Below, piece after piece: positions 50,360 to 57,627 of a stretch of 57,627 nt of DNA; the first letter of the stretch is position 1; each line of letters starts with the position of its first letter. Origin of the DNA: Massilia norwichensis (GTDB lineage: Bacteria > Pseudomonadota > Gammaproteobacteria > Burkholderiales > Burkholderiaceae_D); assembly GCF_024753245.1 (NCBI RefSeq), contig NZ_JANUGX010000038.1:1-57627 (forward strand), written 5' to 3'. Under the pieces are notes generated by a model. That model had not been told where the DNA came from and made no database searches. It saw nothing but the letters and a program-made list of their open reading frames with translations. The position numbers and the translations under genes were made by a program.

Positions 50360-53300
50360 ATGTTGAGAAAATCAGTCTTGGTACACGCACTTGCGCTGGC
50401 TTTTGGAGGAGTTGCATTGACCGTTGGTGTGGTCAATCCCGCCATGGCGCAGTCGAACGCCGCAGGTTCGGTGTTCGGTAAAGTTGCCGCAGGTAGCGGC
50501 GACACCGTCGTACTGAAGAACACCGGCACCAACGCGACCCGTTCCACCGGCGTCGATGCGAGCGGCAACTTCCGTGCCACCAATCTGCCGATCGGCACCT
50601 ATACCGCCACCCTGATGAAGGGCGGCAGCGCCGTCGGCACGACCCAGATCGATGTCGTCGCGGGCCAGGGCGTCGAAGCGGCATTCCAGAGCGCGGGCGT
50701 GCAGCAGGTGCAGGTGACCGCCCGCCGTACCCGTATCGACGTGTCGAACGCAACCAACGGCCAAGTCTTCACCGCGCGTGAACTGGCCAAACTGCCGGTC
50801 CAGCAGAACCTGTCGCAGATCGTCCTGCTGGCGCCGAACACCACCGCCGGCGACCAGGCCTTCGGCAAGAACGTCGCCACCATCGGCGGCGGCGCAGCGT
50901 CCGAAAACTCGTACTACCTGAACGGTTTCCCGATCACCAACCCGCTGAGCCAGCTGGGCTCGATGGAACTGCCGTTTGGCGCGATCCAGCAGGCATCGGT
51001 GCTGACCGGCGGCTTCGGCGCCGAGTTCGGCCGTTCGATCGGCGGCGTGCTGAACGTGACGTCGAAGAGCGGCACCAACAACTGGGAAGCCGGCGCGACC
51101 TACATGCTGACCCCGGACAGCCTGCGCGCCAAGCGCAAGAACATCTACTTCCCGAATACCGGCGACGAGAACAATGCCGCCACCGACGGCAAGCTGGCTT
51201 ACCGCCAGGACAACCGCCAGACCACCAGCCGCCAGTACGGCGCCTACGTCGGCGGTCCGCTCGTCAAGGACAAGCTGTTCATGTTCGTCGCCGCCGACCG
51301 CACGGTCACCGACGACAACCAGGTCGGTCCGTCGGCCATCAGCAACGCGGCCACCATCGGCCAGCAGGGCTGGTATGCGAACCGCGAAGGCGAGAACCGC
51401 TGGCTGGGCAAGATCGACTGGAACATCAACGACAACCACCGCCTGGAATTCACCAGCGCCGGCGACGACTACAAGAAGCGCTATGACCGCTACGGCTATA
51501 CGCTGAACCCGAACAACCCGAATGCTGCCGGCCTGCTGGACGGCCAGCCGAACGGCCAGCTGTACTCCTCGGCGACCGCGCACAACCTGGGCCCGACCGA
51601 CCCGTCCTATCCGGGCACCCCGGGCGCCAAGCTCAACAGCCTGCGCTACATCGGCCAGATCAACGACGACCTGACCGTCACCGCCCTGTACGGCGAAATG
51701 AAGACCGAGCGCGGCACCGTCTACAACGCACTGGGTGCGAACGCCGGCGCCGGCGGTTCGACCCTGCCGCCGACCATCACCACCACGCTGCCGCAGAACC
51801 AGTGGTCGGCGATCCCGTCCTCGCTGTACCGCAACTACAACTTCTTCTCGGGCTATCGCAGCACGCCGGGTGAGGACACCGTCAAGTCGGGCCGCCTCGA
51901 CCTCGAGTACAAGCTGGGCGACCACACCCTGCGCGCCGGTCTCGACCAGTCCAAGCTGGACAGCAGCACCGCCGGCCAGCAGATCAGCGGCGGCACCCAG
52001 TGGTCCTACCGCTACGTCGGCGCCGGCAATGCCAACGTCGAGTCGCCGCTGTCGAACAGCCGTCCGGGCATCGTCGCCAACTTCGGCGGTTCAGGTACCG
52101 CCGGCTACTACGCCCGCGCCCTGATCTTCAACTCGGTCACGTCCGCCTCGTCCAAGCAATCGGCGCAGTACATCGAAGACCGCTGGCAGGCAACCAAGAA
52201 CCTGCTGCTGACCATCGGCCTGCGCAACGACTCGTACAGCAACATGAACGGCGACGGCGAGAAGTTCATCGACATGAAGAACCAGATCGCCCCGCGTCTG
52301 GCAGCATCGTGGGACGTGAACGGCGACGCTTCGTTCAAGGTCTACGGTAGCCTCGGCCGTTACTACCTGCAACTGCCGACCCAGGTGGCGGCGCGCGCGG
52401 CCTCGCGTTCGACCTACACCCAGCAGGACTTCACCTATACCGGCATCGATCCGACCACCGGCGCACCGCTGGGCCTGGTTGCGATCAATACCCCGAACTC
52501 GGCCAACGGCGAATACGGCCAGGCCAAGGACATCCGCTCGGTGGTCGACCAGGACCTGAAGCCGAACTACCAGGATGAATTCACCCTGGGCTTCGAGCGC
52601 GCCTGGAGCCCGAACCTGAACTTCGGCGGCCGCTTCACCTACCGCAAGCTGGGCGCCGGTATCGACGACACCTGCGATGCGCGTCTGCTGGCCGCTTTCG
52701 CGGACCAGAACGGCATCCCGGTGGGGAACGCCAGCGCGCTGGGTTGCCAGATCTTCAACCCGGGCCGCGGCATGACCGTGTACGTCAATGGCAACGACGA
52801 AAACGGCAACATCGTCCCGGGCTCCGGCAAGTGGGCACACTTCTCGGCCGAGCAGATGGGTTACCCGAAAGCCGACCGCAAGTACGCAGCGCTGGACCTG
52901 TTCCTCGAGCACCCGATGCGTGACGGCTGGTATGGCCGCATCAACTACACCCTGTCGCGCAGCAAGGGCAACATGGAAGGCCAGACCCGTTCGGACAGCG
53001 GCCAGACCGACGTCGGTACCTCGGCGGGCTGGGACTTCCCTGAGTTCATGGTGGGCAGCAACGGCCTGCTGCCGAACGACCGCCTGCACGCTTTGAAGGC
53101 CTTCGGCTTCTACCAGCTGACGCCGGAATTCACCGTTGGCGCCAACCTGCTGGTGCAGTCGGGCCGTCCGCGCATGTGCTACGGTAACAACAACGACGTC
53201 GATGCCGGCGAACCGGGTGCAGGCGAAGCATGGCTGCCGGGCTACCAGTACTACTCGTACGGCGGTCCTGGCTATAGCTCGGAGTACTATTTCTGCAACG

Positions 53301-53566
53301 GCAAGGTGACCGAGCGTGGTTCGCAGGGCCGCATGCCGTGGGAAAAGCGCCTGGACCTGAACCTGACCTACACGCCGAACCTGATCAAGGGCCTGGCGCT
53401 GAAGATGGACGTGTTCAACGCGCTGAACTCGCAGTCCGCGCTGGCCGAGTACTCGGAATATTCCGCAGGCGACCAGAACATCATCGCCTCGGACTATCGT
53501 CAGGTGCGTTACTACCAGACGCCGCGTTCGATGCGTTTCACCGTGGAGTACAACCACAAGTTCTGA
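50360..53566 (+). CDS. Large TonB-dependent receptor with N-terminal CarboxypepD_reg domain (1068 aa)
   Basis: A paralogue of the preceding receptor. The signal peptide ends near AMAQS (residue 31). A short CarboxypepD_reg domain (GSVFGKVAAGSGDTVVLKNTGTNATRS, NLPIGTYTATLMKGG) is followed by VQQVQVTARRTRIDV, a plug with ASENSYYLNGFPITNPLSQ and GGFGAEFGRSIGGVLNVTSKSGTN, and a large barrel that ends SMRFTVEYNHKF. The gene is 50 codons longer than its neighbour, mostly in barrel loops. AAGGGAATCACA precedes the ATG. It is followed by a strong terminator. Duplication with divergent loops suggests different but related ligands; this is inferred. Confidence 0.94.
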   Translation: MLRKSVLVHALALAFGGVALTVGVVNPAMAQSNAAGSVFGKVAAGSGDTVVLKNTGTNATRSTGVDASGNFRATNLPIGTYTATLMKGGSAVGTTQIDVVAGQGVEAAFQSAGVQQVQVTARRTRIDVSNATNGQVFTARELAKLPVQQNLSQIVLLAPNTTAGDQAFGKNVATIGGGAASENSYYLNGFPITNPLSQLGSMELPFGAIQQASVLTGGFGAEFGRSIGGVLNVTSKSGTNNWEAGATYMLTPDSLRAKRKNIYFPNTGDENNAATDGKLAYRQDNRQTTSRQYGAYVGGPLVKDKLFMFVAADRTVTDDNQVGPSAISNAATIGQQGWYANREGENRWLGKIDWNINDNHRLEFTSAGDDYKKRYDRYGYTLNPNNPNAAGLLDGQPNGQLYSSATAHNLGPTDPSYPGTPGAKLNSLRYIGQINDDLTVTALYGEMKTERGTVYNALGANAGAGGSTLPPTITTTLPQNQWSAIPSSLYRNYNFFSGYRSTPGEDTVKSGRLDLEYKLGDHTLRAGLDQSKLDSSTAGQQISGGTQWSYRYVGAGNANVESPLSNSRPGIVANFGGSGTAGYYARALIFNSVTSASSKQSAQYIEDRWQATKNLLLTIGLRNDSYSNMNGDGEKFIDMKNQIAPRLAASWDVNGDASFKVYGSLGRYYLQLPTQVAARAASRSTYTQQDFTYTGIDPTTGAPLGLVAINTPNSANGEYGQAKDIRSVVDQDLKPNYQDEFTLGFERAWSPNLNFGGRFTYRKLGAGIDDTCDARLLAAFADQNGIPVGNASALGCQIFNPGRGMTVYVNGNDENGNIVPGSGKWAHFSAEQMGYPKADRKYAALDLFLEHPMRDGWYGRINYTLSRSKGNMEGQTRSDSGQTDVGTSAGWDFPEFMVGSNGLLPNDRLHALKAFGFYQLTPEFTVGANLLVQSGRPRMCYGNNNDVDAGEPGAGEAWLPGYQYYSYGGPGYSSEYYFCNGKVTERGSQGRMPWEKRLDLNLTYTPNLIKGLALKMDVFNALNSQSALAEYSEYSAGDQNIIASDYRQVRYYQTPRSMRFTVEYNHKF

Positions 53567-53590
53567 TGCGCCAGCTGGTGTGAAGAACAA

Positions 53591-53621
53591 AAAAACCGCA
53601 GCCCTGGCTGCGGTTTTTTTT
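53591..53621. terminator. Bidirectional terminator between the second receptor and rsmE
   Basis: CCGCAGC (53596-53602), CCTG loop and GCTGCGG (53607-53613), with a run of A before and eight T after. It serves the receptor on the plus strand and, by its A-run, rsmE on the minus strand. Confidence 0.93.
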
Positions 53622-53641
53622 CGTCTTCATCTAGATAACGG

Positions 53642-54385
53642 TTAGATGCCGCTCCAGTGCGCTGCCAGCACCGCCAGCCCCGCCAGGCCGGCGGTCTCGG
53701 TGCGCAGCACGCGCGGGCCCATCGACAGGGCAAGGGCGCCGGCAGCGATGGCAGCGTCTTCTTCGGCCGCGCTGAAGCCGCCTTCGGGCCCGACCAGCAG
53801 GGTCACGGCTTGCGGCGGGGTGGCGCGCGTCCAGCCGGCCAGCGATTGCGTGGCGCGCGGCGACAGCAGGATACGCCGGCCGTCGCCACCCGGCCCGTCC
53901 GCCGGCTGCGCGATATAGCGGTTGAAGTCCTGCAGCGGCGACAGGACCGCCAGCCGGTTGCGCCCGCTCTGCTCGGACGCCGCCACGATCACGCCTTCCC
54001 AGTGCGCCTGGCGTTTTTCCGCCCGTTCGCCCGACAGCTTCACCACCGAACGCGCCGCCGCCAGCGGCTGGATCCTGCTCACGCCCAGTTCGACCGCCTT
54101 CTCGACGATCCAGTCCATCTTGCTGCTGCCCTCGGGCAGGCCCTGGGCCAGGGTCACGGCATAGGGCAGTTCGACCTCGACCGCCTCGATCGCCACCACC
54201 TCGGCGCTGGCCCGGCGCTTGCCGATCTCGACCAGCCGCGCGCGCACCTGGCCGCCTTCGCCATTGAACAGCACCACCTCGTCGCCAGGTTGCTGGCGCA
54301 CGACGTGCAAGTGGTGGGCGACGGTTTCCGGCAGGTCGACGATGGCGCCCTGGAGGAGGGGCTGGGGGCAGTAGAAACGTGGCAT
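53642..54385 (-). CDS. rsmE: 16S rRNA (uracil1498-N3)-methyltransferase
   Basis: A 247-aa SPOUT-class RNA methyltransferase that modifies U1498 in 16S rRNA using S-adenosylmethionine. The N-terminal PUA-like region (MPRFYCPQPL, VAHHLHVVRQQPGDEVVLFNGEGG) precedes the knot. The conserved knot motifs are LVGPEGGFSAAEE and MGPRVLRTETAGLA. Length is typical. It is divergent from tkt with about 135 bp between. Confidence 0.96.
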   Translation of the reverse strand: MPRFYCPQPLLQGAIVDLPETVAHHLHVVRQQPGDEVVLFNGEGGQVRARLVEIGKRRASAEVVAIEAVEVELPYAVTLAQGLPEGSSKMDWIVEKAVELGVSRIQPLAAARSVVKLSGERAEKRQAHWEGVIVAASEQSGRNRLAVLSPLQDFNRYIAQPADGPGGDGRRILLSPRATQSLAGWTRATPPQAVTLLVGPEGGFSAAEEDAAIAAGALALSMGPRVLRTETAGLAGLAVLAAHWSGI

Positions 54386-54520
54386 GAACGGCAGGCTGTC
54401 TATATGGAGAAGACGGCATTTTAAGGCTTGGGCCGCATGCTCTGGTAAAATACCCGGTTAAGGCCAGCAGTAATTGCCGCACAGCGCCACCGCTTTCCAA
54501 TCCTCAGACTTACCACATCC

Positions 54521-56518
54521 ATGAAACCTGTTCAAACCACCACCCTGATGGCCAACGCGATCCGTGCGCTGGCGATGGACGCCGTCCAGAAAGCCAATTC
54601 CGGCCACCCAGGCATGCCGATGGGCATGGCCGAGATCGCCGTCGCGCTGTGGGACCGCCACTATCGCCACAACCCGGCCAATCCGGGCTGGATGAACCGC
54701 GACCGCTTCCTGCTCTCGAACGGCCATGGTTCGATGCTTCATTACGCGCTGCTGCACCTGTCGGGCTACGACCTGACGATGGACGACCTGCGCAACTTCC
54801 GCCAGCTGCACAGCAAGACCCCGGGTCACCCGGAAGTGCACATCACGCCGGGCGTGGAAACCACCACCGGCCCGCTGGGCCAGGGCATTGCGAACTCGGT
54901 CGGCATGGCGCTGGCTGAATGGCTGCTGGGCAAGGAATTCAACCGTCCGGGCTTCGACATCGTCGACCACCACACTTACGCTTTCGTCGGCGACGGCTGC
55001 CTCATGGAAGGCATCTCGCACGAAGTCGCTTCGCTGGCCGGCACCCTGCGCCTGAACAAGCTGATCTGGCTGTACGACGACAACGGCATCTCGATCGACG
55101 GTAAGGTCGAAGGCTGGTTCACCGACAACACCCCGCAGCGCTTCGCCGCCTACGGCTGGAACGTGATCCCGGACGTCGACGGCCACAGCGTCGAGGCGGT
55201 CGATGCCGCGATCGCCCAGGCCAAGACCTCGGACCGTCCGACCCTGATCTGCTGCAAGACCATCATCGGCAAGGGCTCGCCGAACCTGCAGGGCGGCGAC
55301 AAGGTGCACGGCGCCGCGCTCGGCGACAAGGAAGTCGCGGCAGTGCGCGAGCACCTGCTGTGGGACGCGATCCCGTTCGACATCCCGGCCCCGATCTACG
55401 AAGCCTGGGACCAGAAGCAGAAGGGCGCCGCCGTGGAAGCCGAGTGGAACACCCTGTTCGACGGCTACCGCGCGCAATTCCCGGAACTGGCCGCCGAATT
55501 CGAGCGCCGCATGAAGGGCGAACTGCCGGGCAAATTCGAAGAGACCCTGGCCGCCGCCATCGCCGCGACGGTCGAAAAGAAAGAAACCATCGCCACTCGC
55601 AAGGCCAGCCAGAACGCCATCCAGGCGCTGGCTTCGACCCTGCCGGAATTCCTGGGCGGCTCGGCCGACCTGACCGGCTCGAACCTGACCAACTGGAAAG
55701 AGTCGATCGCGGTCCGTTCCGGTACCCCGGGCAACCACATCAACTACGGCGTGCGCGAATTCGGCATGGCCGCCATGATGAACGGCATCGCCCTGCACGG
55801 CGGCTACATCCCGTTCGGCGCGACCTTCCTGACCTTCTCGGACTACAGCCGCAACGCGCTGCGCATGGCCGCGCTGATGAAGATCCGCTCGCTGTTCGTG
55901 TTCACCCACGACTCGATCGGCCTGGGCGAAGACGGCCCGACCCACCAGTCGGTCGAACACGTCTCCTCGCTGCGCCTGATCCCGAACCTGGACAACTGGC
56001 GTCCGTGCGACACCACCGAATCGATGGTCGCCTGGGGCGAAGCCATCAAGCGCGCCGACGGTCCGGCCACCCTGATCTTCTCGCGCCAGAACCTGCCGTA
56101 CATGGAGCGTGACACCGCCACCGTCGCCAACATCGCCAAGGGCGGCTACGTGCTGCGCGACGCCGCCGACGCCAAGGTGGTCCTGATCGCCACCGGTTCC
56201 GAAGTCGAACTGGCGATGAAATCCGCCGATGCGCTGGCAGCCGAAGGCATTGCCGCACGCGTGGTCTCGATGCCGTCGACCGACGTGTTCGAGCGCCAGG
56301 ACGCCGCCTACAAGGCAGCTGTGCTGGGCAAAGGCATTCCGCGCGTGGCCATCGAAGCCGGCGTCACCGACTTCTGGTACAAGTACGTCGGCCTGGAAGG
56401 CGCCGTGGTCGGCATCGACACCTTCGGCGAATCGGCCCCGGCGCCGGTGCTGTTCAAGCACTTCGGCTTCACGGTGGAGAATGTCGTCGCCAAGGCCAAA
56501 TCGGTCATCAACGTTTAA
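54521..56518 (+). CDS. tkt: Transketolase
   Basis: A 665-aa thiamine-diphosphate enzyme of the pentose phosphate pathway (and of the Calvin cycle in autotrophs). Motifs are GHPGMPMGMAEIAVALW near the start, the ThDP-binding GDGCLMEGISHEVASLAG...LYDDNGISIDG, and the central REFGMAAMMNGIALHGG and FTHDSIGLGEDGPTHQ. A C-terminal domain ends in KAKSVINV. Length is usual for bacterial Tkt. A TAAAAT -10-like sequence lies about 70 bp upstream, but no clear -35 box is seen. gap follows after 41 bp, so the two genes probably form an operon linking pentose phosphates and glycolysis. Confidence 0.97.
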   Translation: MKPVQTTTLMANAIRALAMDAVQKANSGHPGMPMGMAEIAVALWDRHYRHNPANPGWMNRDRFLLSNGHGSMLHYALLHLSGYDLTMDDLRNFRQLHSKTPGHPEVHITPGVETTTGPLGQGIANSVGMALAEWLLGKEFNRPGFDIVDHHTYAFVGDGCLMEGISHEVASLAGTLRLNKLIWLYDDNGISIDGKVEGWFTDNTPQRFAAYGWNVIPDVDGHSVEAVDAAIAQAKTSDRPTLICCKTIIGKGSPNLQGGDKVHGAALGDKEVAAVREHLLWDAIPFDIPAPIYEAWDQKQKGAAVEAEWNTLFDGYRAQFPELAAEFERRMKGELPGKFEETLAAAIAATVEKKETIATRKASQNAIQALASTLPEFLGGSADLTGSNLTNWKESIAVRSGTPGNHINYGVREFGMAAMMNGIALHGGYIPFGATFLTFSDYSRNALRMAALMKIRSLFVFTHDSIGLGEDGPTHQSVEHVSSLRLIPNLDNWRPCDTTESMVAWGEAIKRADGPATLIFSRQNLPYMERDTATVANIAKGGYVLRDAADAKVVLIATGSEVELAMKSADALAAEGIAARVVSMPSTDVFERQDAAYKAAVLGKGIPRVAIEAGVTDFWYKYVGLEGAVVGIDTFGESAPAPVLFKHFGFTVENVVAKAKSVINV

Positions 56519-56559
56519 GTATCGCTGTAACCCTTTTCTATAACAATCAGGAGTACACA

Positions 56560-57573
<1,014 letters not shown>

Positions 57574-57627
57574 TCGCCGTTAAAGCTACGGCGTAGCAAA
57601 CGCCCCCTGATCGGGAAGCCGGTCCGG

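Noticed and set aside
46738..53566. Dedicated SusD-like or polysaccharide-utilisation partners beside the large receptors
   Set aside because: None of the neighbouring genes encodes a SusD-like protein, glycosidase or sugar permease.

Overview
The window looks like chromosomal DNA of a high-GC betaproteobacterium of the Oxalobacteraceae, most like Massilia or a close relative. This is an inference from gene content and order: rplU-rpmA-obgE beside ispB, nth beside a short orphan rsxB, glnA-(DUF4124)-ntrB-ntrC, PHA-related genes, very large CarboxypepD_reg-type TonB-dependent receptors and REP-type repeats. I see no prophage, CRISPR array, plasmid or integrative element. The only clear mobile element is an IS110-family transposase at the left edge, near two identical tRNA-Pro genes.

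Layout. 1-1.2 kb: IS110-type element. 1.5-6.4 kb: two tRNA-Pro(CGG), ispB (all minus strand), then rplU-rpmA, obgE, a small membrane protein and proB. 6.4-11.4 kb: an exported protein of unknown function, an exbB-exbD-'TonB-like' operon, a SnoaL-like protein, then rsxB-nth on the minus strand. 11.5-18.3 kb: RcnB-like protein, REP repeats, phaZ, ferredoxin reductase, fdxA, a thermolysin-fold peptidase, a PHA-granule protein, an acyl-CoA-binding protein and an FKBP isomerase. 18.5-22.1 kb: a tightly overlapping four-gene operon (beta-propeller, polysaccharide deacetylase, fatty-acid-hydroxylase family, EI24 family). 22-29.6 kb: a lipoprotein, a CinA/MoaB-type protein, a very long class A penicillin-binding protein and a membrane-tethered TAXI protein. 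29.6-33.5 kb: three tandem NHL-repeat lipoproteins and a rhodanese. 33.5-38.5 kb: the nitrogen-control cluster glnA-DUF4124-ntrB-ntrC, with a visible NtrC box and sigma-54 promoter. 38.7-46.2 kb: CorA, formamidase family, a TonB-dependent receptor, an EamA exporter and a flavoprotein. 46.7-53.6 kb: two tandem paralogous TonB-dependent receptors of over 1000 aa. 53.6 kb to the end: rsmE, tkt and gap.

How the genes work together. Several blocks are ordinary core functions: ribosome and GTPase, nitrogen control, and tkt-gap carbon metabolism. The more unusual blocks concern the envelope. The exbB-exbD operon ends in a protein with a TonB-type energy-coupling membrane helix (Ser26/His30), but its C-terminus is a PA14/GLEYA-like beta domain instead of TonB_C. 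This is my best candidate for an undescribed system. The 18.5-22.1 kb operon is a second candidate, because its deacetylase has an altered metal motif. The two large TonB-dependent receptors share an upstream TTGACACT-N11-TATGTTTT motif and TGCATAC-type inverted repeats, which suggests common control.
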